A stretch of DNA of 64,000 nucleotides from Amorphophallus konjac (Eukaryota; Streptophyta; Magnoliopsida; Alismatales; Araceae), in assembly GCA_022559845.1 (NCBI GenBank), contig CM040126.1:127944886-128008885 (forward strand), given 5' to 3'. Under the pieces are notes generated by a model. That model was not told the DNA's origin, made no database searches, and worked only from the letters and a program-made list of their open reading frames with translations. Shown here piece after piece: positions 1 to 10,529 of this stretch. Made by a program: the position numbers and the translations under genes. The first letter of the stretch is position 1. Every line of letters begins with the position of its first letter.

Positions 1-880
1 TAAACAGATCCACAGAAAAAAAATACAGTCTTGCAAAGCCTCCCAATTCTCATCCATTCGTTGGATCGAGCTGAAATAAATATATGTTGTAGACCTAGGA
101 GTCCTCTTTCCAACGCCACCGGTCTTGCCTCGATCTGATTTTAGATCTGAGAGAATTAATTCGTCCAGCCGAGGCGTGCAGATCTGTTTCCTGTGCAGGT
201 CCGAAATTGTAGCCCAGGAAAAATTCACAAACAAATATCAAAAATCAACTTCAGGAGCCGCCACTCCTAGGAGTCGACCAGGGACGTCCTGCCAACGTTC
301 CAGCCAAGCGGCGTCTCCAGAAGATCTCAGGAAGACGACATTCCTTTGGAGGCCAAGGCTTGCTGTCCAGCGAGTCGGAACTGAGTCGGCGCAGTACCGA
401 GTCGGACCAGCAGGCCGAGTCCGCCCCAAACGTCCGTCCAACTTACTGCCCGTCAACCCAGGGTCGATCCTCCCGGGCCCACTTGTAACCCTTTACCTCC
501 CTACGTGGAGTGGGTAATAAAATTCACTGTTGTAATTAAGTTGTTACCATTGTACTGGGAGTTGCCGTAACTGGCCGCGGTCGTCTTCCCCACGCCCGGA
601 GCGTGGAGGTATCGTGTTCGCTCTCTTACTCGGCATTTGCTTTACTCGTATTTATTCGTATATGCCGCTGCATGTGATAGGTAACTAGCCCGATATCTAT
701 TTTTATCACCGCTGCGAGAGAGCGAGAGTGACCCGTCCCGTGACTCGATCCGAGTTAACGCGGAAAAGTCAATACCCGAGACTCACTGCTGGTTTCTCAA
801 CCGCGCACGGTCCAGCATTTCCCTCGCATAGGGATGATCGCGAGCTAGAGTCCCAGGTCGCGTGTCCGTCCCGCATCAGA
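1..880. other. Unclassified sequence left of a truncated gag
   Basis: No recognisable protein domain is visible on either strand; the open frames are short and look like chance. The gag homology of the neighbouring minus-strand element stops near position 845-880, so a deletion or insertion breakpoint probably lies there. The stretch is moderately GC-rich with an AATAAA-like site near 515-525, and could be part of another retroelement LTR or leader, but I cannot assign it. Confidence 0.3.
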
Positions 881-3295
881 TTTCCATGCCAATCATCTTT
901 TCTAGTACCTCTCTTCTAAGGTTCTGCTTGCATATTTGTACAGTGTCTTCTTGGTGCGGGGCCACTTGCATCTCATTCTGAGGTTTCTCCACCTCTTGAT
1001 ATATTCAAGGGCTATCTCATCCGCCCTCTGCCTCATTGAGTAGAGCTCAGCCACCTTGACCTCCCGTTCGGTGACGTGAAACCTCTCTCTTAATTTCTTC
1101 TGCATATCCGGCCAGTCGATGATCGACCCGACCGGAAGGTTGGAGTACCATTCAAATGCAAGCCCCGTTAGCGAGGACCAGAAAAATTTCAGCAGGTACG
1201 ACCCGTCGGTGGCCAGATCGCCCATGACGGTCATATAGTAAGCGACATGCTCCTTCGGGGATCCCTTCATGTTGAACTTGTCAAATTTTGGCGGCTTACT
1301 AATCCCAGGAGGGAGCCACTTGGCAACATGATGCGGCGGGTATGGGACCCTATAGGCATTGAATGCGACATAGTCGCCTTCACTTCGTTCAGCAAGCTTC
1401 AGCTCGATCATCCTCTCTACCATCATCTTGTTTATGACAGTTGGATCAACCGGTTCTAGATAGAAGTGCGCTGGCTGCGGATAGGGAGTGACCAAGGTGG
1501 TCGCCTGCGGAAGAGGGCGCATCAGCGGAGGTGTCTGGTGCACCTATGGCAGCACAGGCGGCATCAGCGGCTGTGATGGGCGTTGCTGAGCTGTCGCCAA
1601 GCTTGGTTCTGCCTGCTGAGATGGAGTATAGAGTGGTGAGAAGTCACTCTGGTTGACGGCTCCCCGTGATGATTCGGCCTGCATCTCAGGTGGCTTGGAA
1701 GCTGAGATCTGCTCTGTCTTCTCCACAAGCTGCTTCTTCAAGAATTCTATCTCTTGTCGGTATTTCTGGAGTAACATCAATACCGATGGATCCATAGTTG
1801 TAGTGCTGGGAATGGCTTCTGTAGTCTCCCCGGACGCACCTTCAGGGAGGATGTCGAGCAAGACATCTTCTTCTTCCGCCGTTACCACATTAGCGGTTAG
1901 GATGACAACTTTGTCATGTTGCAAGTGGTGGGCCAGGGTTTGCTTTCCCTTGACTGCTGTCAGCATTTCTCTTGCGGCTTCTACTCTTTGAGTATTCGGC
2001 CCCGGCCTTCCGGCCAACTGAACCAGCTCCTGAGGGTCCTCAGGTAATCTCCCATAGTGGCCAGATACCCCAGCCATGTTGCAGGTGAAAATCTGCATCC
2101 TTCTTCTTTGTTTGTAAACCCTCCTTTTTGTATTCTCTGGGAAGGTGAGCCTTTCAAACATAGAAACTCTCTTTCTTTCCTCCTGGTGGGGAGTAACTTC
2201 ATTGGCTTGAATGTCCAAGCCGTCTTCATATCCATTGTCGTCGACTGACGATGTCATCCTTCTTTCTTCTTCTTCTTCTTCCATTGCCATTGATGGGCAG
2301 TGATCTTCTTCAGCCATGGTTGCTTGTAATAGCCATTGTTGGCCTAGTGAGGGGTTGCCTAGTCCCCTAAAATAACTTCTAACCATATTAGTCATCTCTT
2401 CTTGCCCTCACCCCTGATGTAGGACCGGGGATAGTTGTCGACCTCCCACCGGAGGGACGTAAGCAAGCCAGGCTCTTTCGGTAGGTTGTTGAAATCTTCT
2501 CCCCATAGTGGAGATGTTGGCATGTCGGGCGCAGGCCCTAAAACTTTCAATGCGTGGAGGATCCATGACCGTTTCTTCTCTCCTTGGGGCAAGGCCCCTT
2601 TGCTTGCTCTTCTCTGCTCCAGTAAATCCGGAGCGATAGCGGACTGGTGCATCCTGGTGGGTAGGCTGGATCTTCTTAGGGACCCAGACTTGCTTGAATA
2701 TTCTTGGCTTGGGAGCCAACTTTTTTTGGCCATGACAGCCAGCTTCTTCTTTCTCATCCCTCCTCCTAGAGAGGGCTTGGTAGGAGTTGTAAACAGGTAC
2801 TGCGGGAATCACCCGATCTGGGCTCACTCGAGCATCACGTCCGTCCAGGAAGACGTGAACTCCCCCGATCAGCATAGATTTGTCGGACACGAAGAGACGC
2901 CCGGTAATAGCAGCAGTAGCCTTCCTTCGGAAGTTCCGATGTTGGCGCCTCCTGGAATTCTTGGTAGGGACGGGGCGGGCCCCGTGAGTGATATGGTGTA
3001 CCATGCAGTTGGCGACTTGAATTGGGCTCATGAGCGAGTCAGCATAGTGTCGAGCCTTCGGGGCCTCGACCATTTCTACAGTCTTCTCCTTGGCAGGCTC
3101 TGAGGACTCTACTTGTAGTAGATCGGAAAAGGCTAACCCCAAAAAGTTAGGGAAGCCTACAGCTGGTGGGAAAGACCCGAAGACAGTGGGCACCGCCAGG
3201 TACTCGTGTTCAGCGTGGCCGGCGACGATCGCGGGGCCAAAGTCGAGAGCGGTGAGTCCCGATGATGTCATCATCCACCTGAGATAAACAAACAA
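845..3295 (-). pseudogene. gag: Broken gag polyprotein (with N-terminal extension) of a Tat/Ogre-like Ty3-gypsy element
   Basis: The minus-strand frame opens at 3295 with a long N-terminal region resembling the extra upstream ORF known from Ogre/Tat elements. A second frame takes over near 2757, implying a frameshift. From about 2395 to 902 there is a typical gag: an acidic, coiled-coil-prone part (about 1560-2300), then the capsid-like core with PPKFDKFNMKGSPKEH, LTGLAFEWYSNLP and RERFHVTEREVKVAELYSMR. An in-frame stop lies at about 1544-1546 and a frameshift near 960; reading then continues in another frame (VQICKQNLRREVLEKMIG) and ends near 845. Zinc knuckle and pol are missing. The leader and LTR adjoin at 3369-3390, so this is the 5' end of a minus-strand element. 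Start and lineage are inferred; the gag assignment is solid. Confidence 0.8.
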
Positions 3296-3368
3296 ACAAA
3301 CAGTCAGTATTTTTGGAGGAAGCCCCCGAAGGCATCCCCTCTTGGCAAAGAGATGAAGGGAGACTTAC

Positions 3369-3389
3369 GTCCCACCGGGCGTGCCAGCT
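3369..3389 (-). promoter_or_regulatory. Primer-binding-site-like leader of the left Tat-like element
   Basis: Directly next to the LTR edge at 3390, the minus strand reads TGGCACGCCCGGTGGGAC, matching the TGGCN...GGTGGGAC style of leaders that follow the 5' LTR in plant Ty3-gypsy elements. I have not assigned the tRNA primer. Confidence 0.55.
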
Positions 3390-3949
3390 TGTGGGGGACT
3401 GATTTTCTTTATATTTTCAAGTCTGAACTAGATCGTTCGTTTGATATTTGTGTAGGCGTGCCAGTCACTGAGTGACAAGTTTATTATGCGCTCGATCTGA
3501 CTTGATCAGTCGATTATGAGGTTCGTGTCGGGACCTAGAGTCCATCATATCATAAAGGCTATGACGTTAATTACGTCCTCTAAGAAAGAGGACAACCCTT
3601 GATTAATTGCCAAGAGAGGATGCCTCGAGGGATGAGACGAGAGCATAGAGAATACTGACTAAATGCACCAATGGATGCTGTGGAATGAGGTCATTTGGTT
3701 GACCATTCATGCAAAATGCAACGGGTTCTTTAATTAGTTGGCTCATGTAATTAAAGGTTTTAGTCATGCTCATTTAGATAGCAATGCATGCTAATGCAAA
3801 TGTACGTTCATGATTTCAAGATGGATGCTCAGCATAATTAAAAACGTTGAACCCCTTTTATTCATTTATTTGACCGAATTCATTGGATCAGTTAGGGCTA
3901 TAACATTAATCCCCGTTATTAAAACAATTATTTATTTATTTAATACGAA

Positions 3950-4260
3950 CCTCACAGTCTTTGTTGGGGTTGATGTATGAAGAAGGGTCAGTGCATGACT
4001 TGAAGGTCGATGCATACATGAGGTAAGGGCATGTTTGAGGCCAGTGCATGAATATGCACAGAGTGGGTTTGGTTGATGCATGAAGAGGGGTCGGTGCATG
4101 AGTGAGGTGAGTCGACACACATATAGGGTCGGTGCAGGGTGTGCACGGGGTGATGGCTAAGTCGGTGCAGGGTGTGCATCGATGTTAGGGCAGGTCGGTG
4201 CAGCTTGCTGGGGTCGAAGCATGAAGAAGGGAGCGAGGTCTGTGCACATATGGGTGGAGT
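3950..4260. repeat. Degenerate GTGCATG-rich repeat in the long LTR
   Basis: Imperfect repeats built on GGTCGGTGCATGA and GGTGCAGGGTGTGCA recur through this stretch (for example 3988, 4045, 4088, 4130, 4164, 4196). Unit length varies, so this is a degenerate local amplification rather than a clean tandem array. Confidence 0.55.
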
Positions 4261-4371
4261 TGGCCTAAAACGGCGCGGTGCTGAATTGAGGTTAAAACGG
4301 CGCACCCGAGGCCCACCGGGTGGAGGCCTGGGAAATTGAATTAGGTTATGAGTGTAAGGCTAAAGCGGCGC

Positions 4372-4386
4372 GGGGGGGGGGGGGGG
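4372..4386 (+). repeat. Poly-G run (15 G)
   Basis: Fifteen consecutive G residues follow a GCGGCGC stretch inside the long LTR. It is a likely assembly or sequencing trouble spot, and its length may be inaccurate. Confidence 0.8.
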
Positions 4387-6018
4387 TAGCGTCGAAAATT
4401 GGCTTGCCGGTTTAGGGGCGCGCCGGATCAGGGAAGATTTGGCTAGTTTGGGCTTTAATGAAATGCCAGACAAATTTCTTAGAACTTTGGTATTAATTGA
4501 GAAGATTAGAGGGTTTATTCAGGTCCCAAGTTCCCTGCAAACATGACAAATCCAGACTTATGCCAGGTTCTTACTCGAGCATAGTCTAAAGTAGACTTAT
4601 AGCTGAAAATTCGTCCAATTCAGACTAAGTATTTAGTCAAAATTTGGGCAGCATCTCCCCATGCCCAGAGGGTTGCGGGGGCGAAGTGGAGATAGTCCCA
4701 CAGCATCTGGGATACGCTCCTTAAAGCTGGGAGTGCCAAACGGTGACCGACAGACTTCAATGGAGGGAAACCTCAAGGGCTAGCCTACGAGGGACACCAA
4801 CACTCCACGAGTCGAAGATGTTGTTAAAGGGACGGCGGAGATGGGGGATACCTCGAGGGCTAGCCTACAAGAGGTACCTTACCCACGGCCACCACCATTC
4901 CTGAGGGAATGTGGATTTAATGTCGGGTTAAGAACCCTGTTAATGTTCACCTGGTAGTTCATGGGGTACATGTCATCAAGGGACATGACCCTATGGTCCA
5001 ACAGTGATTGAAAGCGTCAATGGGGAATGTCCCCTCTCCTTGGCCACCGGACTCATTGAAGAAAGTAGAAGTACATAAGATATATGCAGAATGCATTCGG
5101 CCAATAAACCGACTATAGAAAGTCATATGCATATGAATATGTATGGCTATAGGGGTTAGCTGGTTAGTTGGTTAGCAAATTAGCCCTCGGCAATCATGAA
5201 CTAAAATGAACCGACTGGAGAAGGCAACCCTTCATACAGTTGATGTGCAGCGTATAGGGAAGACGATGATACAAGGGAACCATGCGCCCAGACTGTAGGG
5301 ACGATCCCATCCTCCCTAGCCCACGATTAGGGACAGAGGGGATAGTGAAAGGTCAGTCCTGGGGTTTGACCAGAGAGGCACAGGCGTATGTTCCTCTGGC
5401 AATTGAACCCTCCACCAAGATGATGGGAACATGATACCGGCATATCACTGCAAAGCGAACCCTGGGGAGAGGGATGATGATATCAATATTTCCCAGAGAA
5501 ACACTAGGGCATATTCGGCGTTGGAAAATCAGACAATCACACACAGAATATAGGGAAAGAGATTGCAATCATACGAAAAGGAATAGTTCAAATATGCTTC
5601 TGCGTGTTCATTCAAACCCCTAAAGGGAAGGCACCACATAGAACATTATATACAACTACGGCTCGGCGTTGTCGCACGAAGCCGATCCCCAGCTTGAGGA
5701 AGAAGAGAAAACAGAGAGAAATAGAGGACAACGGCTAAAAGAAAAACTACGGGCTCATATCATTGCCCATTTCATTACATCACTCGGCGAGCTATCTTGG
5801 TAGAAGGGGGAGGAAGATAGAAGAGGAAACCCGGACGACTTCCGCAAACCCACCTCAGATATCTGCAGCAGGAAAATAGTGTATCAGAAATGGGCTCTTC
5901 GCTCGCTCTTTCTTCCTCTCCAAGCTTCTCTTCTCTGTCCGTCTGCCTCTCTTCATTCTCTCTTCTATGCTAGCTCTCCCTCTTTCTCGATCGTTCCCCC
6001 TTTTTTGTCTCCTATTGG

Positions 6019-6032
6019 CTTATATATATAGC
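6019..6032 (-). promoter_or_regulatory. TATA box of the long LTR (minus strand)
   Basis: The minus strand reads GCTATATATATAAG, followed downstream (lower coordinates, 5880-6000) by a purine-rich stretch on the minus strand typical of retroelement transcription-start regions. It points toward the gag at 3295, matching the element's orientation. No experimental start is implied. Confidence 0.55.
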
Positions 6033-8410
6033 ACCCCTCAGGCGTGATTCCTCCCCGACGCGAGGGGAGCGCGCCGTAAAACCATCAGGTCGTGCTTGCG
6101 CACCGGAAAGGGGGTGCGTAGAAAAGAGGGGCGCTCCAGATTAGGGGCCACGCCGGATTAAGCCAGTTCATAGTGTTTGTTCGACACGAGGCAGACAGTG
6201 GGCCTCGGACAGACTCCTGAGTTATTGTGATCCTTCATCTTGCCCTAGTCTTGCAAAACCATGGCGTGAAGCATTGACAATGCTTTCAGGCCACTGAACG
6301 GCAGCTTTCGGAACCTCGTGCATCTTCGGCTCTGACACACGGGTTTTCTGCTGACGTGGCTTTCAGCACGGTGGTTCGTGCTGCTGGCTTGACTTTACTT
6401 GCATTGGTAGCTTTCTCGGGGAGTGGGATACTACTCGGAGTGCTTCCGCCGCGACTGGGCGATCATTCGGTCACTAACAGACCCGATTTATTGGGAAGAT
6501 GTAGCCATGCTGGGTTATCCGGGTCTTCCACCGACGGAGCCTTCGGTCCCTTGTTCTGAAGGGCCAAGGATGTTTTACCACCTCGGGAGAATTTTCTTTC
6601 AGGTGGCGAGCCACCAGGTATACCCTTGTCCTTAGTCGGACAATGGGTGTTGCTCGTGCGGCACGATCGAGTCGATGCCGGTTCATTGGGTAGGCTTGTC
6701 GGCACTGCCGGTTTGTTGTAGATTCCTCTCGACTCTCCCGAGGTGAAGTCCCTGGTGTTCATACTGGGTGACCTGAGGCTCTGGCAGCTTGAGAAGGCTT
6801 CAGTGCATTGGTGTCCTTCGGCTTTTTCGCTTCAGCGGGCCGCATCATTTCTGTCATTTAGGCTTGGTCGCCATCGAGCATATTTTGAGTGTCAACAAGG
6901 GTTTTTCCTGGCGGTGGAGGTCTATCCCTTAACAGGGAAGGGCATGAGTCGTGGGGTAACGTCTCCCCGCGATAGTGGGGAGTTTCCCGTTGAGCATCTG
7001 TTCCTTCGGAGTCAGGCGACCTTTAGGCGAGTCTTACGACCTCCGTGGAGCGTGCTCACCTTTTTGGAGTTGAGGCCGATGATGGCAGGAGTAACAGTCG
7101 ATCACTGGAGGGTCATCCGGCATTAGATATGCCCGGGTCAATGCCCTTCATGGGCTGACGAATTTGATGGTCGGCCCTATTGGGTCACCGGTTGTGGGCC
7201 AAGGTTGTCAAGGACCCGTCATGCGCGTTGCAGACCTTGGGCCAACGCGGGCTTGGTGTAACGACCCAGAACTCGGATATCGGGAGAGCCCGATACCACT
7301 TAGACCCTGAGACACCACCCAAGAGCGGTAAAGCTCTGAAGGGTTGAAAAAGGTGTTGCGAGAGTGTACAGAAATCTAAAATAAGTGCAGAAATTAAAGA
7401 ACTAAAATTTACAAGTTTTCTTCTATTTACCAAATTACATAATTTACCAGCTCATTACATTAACATCAGTCTAGATATACAAGACCCAGGAGTACAACTC
7501 AACAAAAGAAGAGTACAAAGCCTTGGGGCATACCCCGGCTGACAAATGCTGGCAAGGCTAAGACTGCCCACCAAAACCACGTGGGAAAACCGAAGACTTC
7601 TATGCTTCACCTGAAAACAAAGGGGTGAGTCTCATTTCATTGACTCAGTAGGGGTCCCGCGGATCCCTATCTCGCAGCAAAAATCATAAATTAAACAAGT
7701 GATCACAATAAATAAAGCAATGGCATGTAGTAATATCAAGCAATAAAAGCTGTGCAGGAATATCAATAAATGAATAATTTAAACAGTAACACAGCTAAAT
7801 ATAAATATCACATGAGCCATATGTATGTTCCAAATCATATAATCAAATGTAAGAATATTTCGATCACTATTAGAGTCAAATTTCTATAATCCAAGTGACA
7901 AGGGAAAAGATCCACTAGAAGCAAGACCAGATGCGTCCACTGACATCTTATACTGCATCTTAGGTGTCTCCCACTTACCTCGAACGTGGTAACTGAGACA
8001 CCGTAACAGGAACCAAAGAACAGGAACTAGTCAGGGTCACGCTCGTCAGCACGGGTCTAATGCCCCTGACCACGTGTGCACACACAGACTCAATGCCTTG
8101 AGCCAGGCCTCTAACTAGTTTTCCCCCCTAGTGGACTCTACTGCAAGGCATGGGGGCCCACGAAAACTAGTCTAAAAACCGTATACCGGGACTGTCCCGC
8201 CACCATTCTTAGGTGGGCAGACACTAGGGTCGTCAGGCTACGACTAGTGGGTCAGTCACATAGGAAAGAGAAACTAACTCAAATGGGACATAAATGCATA
8301 TTAAAAATCATCACAGCATGTGAAAATACTAAGGGTGTAACCCTAAACACACGGCCGAACAAAACACAGGTAAAAACGGGCTGGAAACAAGTGGTGGTCC
8401 CGTCTGGGCC

Positions 8411-8570
8411 GCCACTTGCAAGTGGCAGCCATGAGGATGACCGCTACTTGCAAGTGGCGGTCATCCCGACGACCACTACTTGCCCACCGCCTTGCCTCAC
8501 GGGAGGCGATTTCTGTGGAGGCCGTCATCCCTTCCAGAAGCCAGGTAGCGGCCTGATGGGGACCGCTACC
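8411..8570. repeat. Palindrome cluster inside the solo LTR
   Basis: GCCACTTGCAAGTGGC (8411-8426) is a perfect 16-nt palindrome. It is followed by an imperfect 24-nt palindrome on the same core (8439-8462, one mismatch pair) and by a stem-loop with GGTAGCGG...CCGCTACC arms (8544-8570). All lie downstream of the minus-strand TATA box, so they would be in the transcribed part of the LTR. Confidence 0.7.
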
Positions 8571-9226
8571 TGTCCGGACGAACTGAAACATGCCATGTTA
8601 GTTTTAAACCCCTCCCAAATCGATCGAATCGATGGGATTACATGAAAATGACATGTTCCTTACTGTCATACATCATTCTTACAAGATTTAATCCCCAAAA
8701 ACACAAGAAACGGGGCTATAAACAAAATTAAACAACAAGGGTTTAAGGTATCACATTCCACATGCAATTTTTACACCAAATAGCCATTTTAGCATGTTTT
8801 AAATGACTCGAAATGAAAGGGAATCACGAAAAGGCGAGGTAGAATCCATCCCCCTACCTTGAATCGCGAAACCAAGCCGTTCAAATGCGTTCCTCCGCGC
8901 CAAACCGCCTTCCACACGGGAAGATGCCAACCACCACGTGAACCACCTTTTCCTCGACCTCACGATCACTCTGACGTCGCCCTGGGCCCACCAAGATGTC
9001 CTCCTCCAAGCCGACCACGGCCGGGTGAAGAGGGGTCGCTGGAAGAATGAGGGAGGGAGAGAGACATGTGTGAGGAGAGAGAGAGGGAACCATGGGGGCA
9101 GTTCTCCCCACCGTGGGTAGATATTAGGTTTTGATTTTTATTTTATTTTTTTGTTAAATAACCTTTTTATTATAAAAAGGCCCTTAAAGAAGGCAATATC
9201 ATAATAATGCCCTCAAATTCCATATA

Positions 9227-9240
9227 ATCTATATATAAGT
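9227..9240 (-). promoter_or_regulatory. TATA box of the solo LTR (minus strand)
   Basis: The minus strand reads ACTTATATATAGAT about 110 bp from the minus-strand LTR start, with a CT-rich stretch further downstream. It is consistent with an LTR promoter directing transcription to the left. Confidence 0.45.
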
Positions 9241-9398
9241 GGGTTATTAAGCTTATAACTCACCCAAAAAGCCCACAAAAACCAACCAAATTCACAAGAG
9301 TTTTTTGATCACTAAAACCGATAAGAAACCAGACTTCGCGGGTCTTACACCTGGCGTCGACGGGCCGCGCATGGGCCATGCCGATCTTACCCTCCTCA

Positions 9399-10500
9399 GA
9401 TATGGAATCAAAATAGGCTATGAACATGATCATGAAGAGTTTTGGAAATTAAGGGTTAAGCATGATTCCTAATTACATTAGTTGGTTCAAATGACATGCA
9501 AATGTAAAATCATGCATTTAGACTCATTAACACTCACTTATCATGCTGGACAGGGCACTAGCATTCTTGGGCACCCGAGCCAGAACGCGATCGTCAGGGG
9601 CGCTACGACTCTCAAGAATGTGATCAGTGGAGGAACCGCGATCTTAATAGGAATATTAATTAAAATAAAATTTTAAATATCAGGTCGCGATCTATCGGCC
9701 CACCGTGTTCAGAGACACAGTTCCTGTAGGGGCCGCGACTACAAACAGAGAACCGTTCTGGCAGAAGAACCCTAAAATGGCGATAATCAGAACATGATTC
9801 GTGAAATTCATGCAATATAACCCCTACAAATTGGGGAAAATGATGTTGGAGGATAGAGGACATGCAGATGCACTTGTTTGAATCATTAATTGAAGGTTTA
9901 ACCCGAGAGATCACCTACCTTTGAGCTAGATTAGAAAGAAGAGGAAGAAGAACGATGACTCCACAAAACACGAAGAAAAGCCCACAAATTCTCCTCTTAG
10001 ATCGATACTCCCACACCTAAAAGTTTGCTCCCACGATGTAAGGTCAACTGGGGATGTTATGGGATCTTATTTATAGGATTTCACATCTCTAAGAGTCCTA
10101 ATTAGGTCAAGGAAACCTAGATAGTGAAGAACTCCGAAAATCTCGATTTCTATCTATATCTAGGGTCGCCCCCACCCTATCTAGTTCGAATTAGGGTTAG
10201 GGTTTAGATTAGATTCGACCTCCTCTTAGTGGATTGGGGTTTGGTTGAAGTTATTAGTCCATTAGAGTTAGATTAAAACCAATTTAGCCTATTAAAACAA
10301 ATATTTTAAAATTTTCAAATTTTAAGAATTAATTTAATCTTTTAGCTCATTAAATCTTAATTATACATAATAAAGTTATTTCTAATTCTTTTATTTATCT
10401 TCCTTTATATTTTTTTACCATTATAATAATTAAAGTTTTACCTTTTTTAAAATTTACACCCATTTATTTAACTCTATAAAAATTAAGTTGCTACGGTTTT
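9399..10500. other. Unclassified LTR-like or intergenic DNA with a minus-strand TATA box
   Basis: No protein domain is visible. A minus-strand TATA motif at 10066-10077 (CCTATAAATAAG) is followed by leader-like sequence on that strand, and AAAGGTAGGTGATC near 9914-9928 would be a good splice donor on the minus strand. The part from 10260 to 10490 is AT-rich. It may be an LTR of an unrecognised family or the 5' end of a lost gene. Confidence 0.3.
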
Positions 10501-10529
10501 CCCGTGGTACCCTTTGCGGAGTGAAGCTC

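Larger units (their letters stand above)
7257..9349 (-). mobile_element. Solo LTR of a second Ty3-gypsy family
   Basis: This 2093-bp block starts TGTAACGACCC and ends GGGTCTTACA (TG...CA). It is flanked by CTTGG (7252-7256) and CCTGG (9350-9354), a 5-bp target duplication with one transition. It splits a Tat-type LTR U3. No internal domains or second copy follow, so it is a solo LTR left by LTR-LTR recombination. A minus-strand TATA box (9227-9240) followed by a CT-rich minus-strand region (9010-9110) sets the orientation. The minus-strand terminus GGGTCGTTACA resembles the end of the 3.26-kb LTRs further right, suggesting a chromovirus-type (Tekay/Del) family. That lineage call is inference. 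Confidence 0.75.
3390..9398 (-). mobile_element. Long 5' LTR of the left Tat-like element, interrupted by a solo LTR
   Basis: The proposed LTR begins TGTGGGGGACTG at 3390, abutting the primer-site leader, and ends TTACCCTCCTCA at 9398. That end is the same as the U3 terminus of the 872-bp LTRs at 49242-50113, and a further block at about 6930-7250 resembles 15715-15960. Removing the nested solo LTR and one 5-bp target copy leaves about 3.9 kb. A minus-strand TATA box (6019-6032) followed by a GA/CT-rich start region fits an LTR promoter. The partner LTR is outside the window or deleted, so the outer boundary rests only on the shared terminus. An alternative is two separate LTR fragments lying side by side. 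Confidence 0.5.

Noticed and set aside
8859..9120. Small host ORFs near 8.9-9.1 kb
   Set aside because: They lie in the GC- and GA-rich transcribed part of the solo LTR on the opposite strand to its promoter, with no domain.
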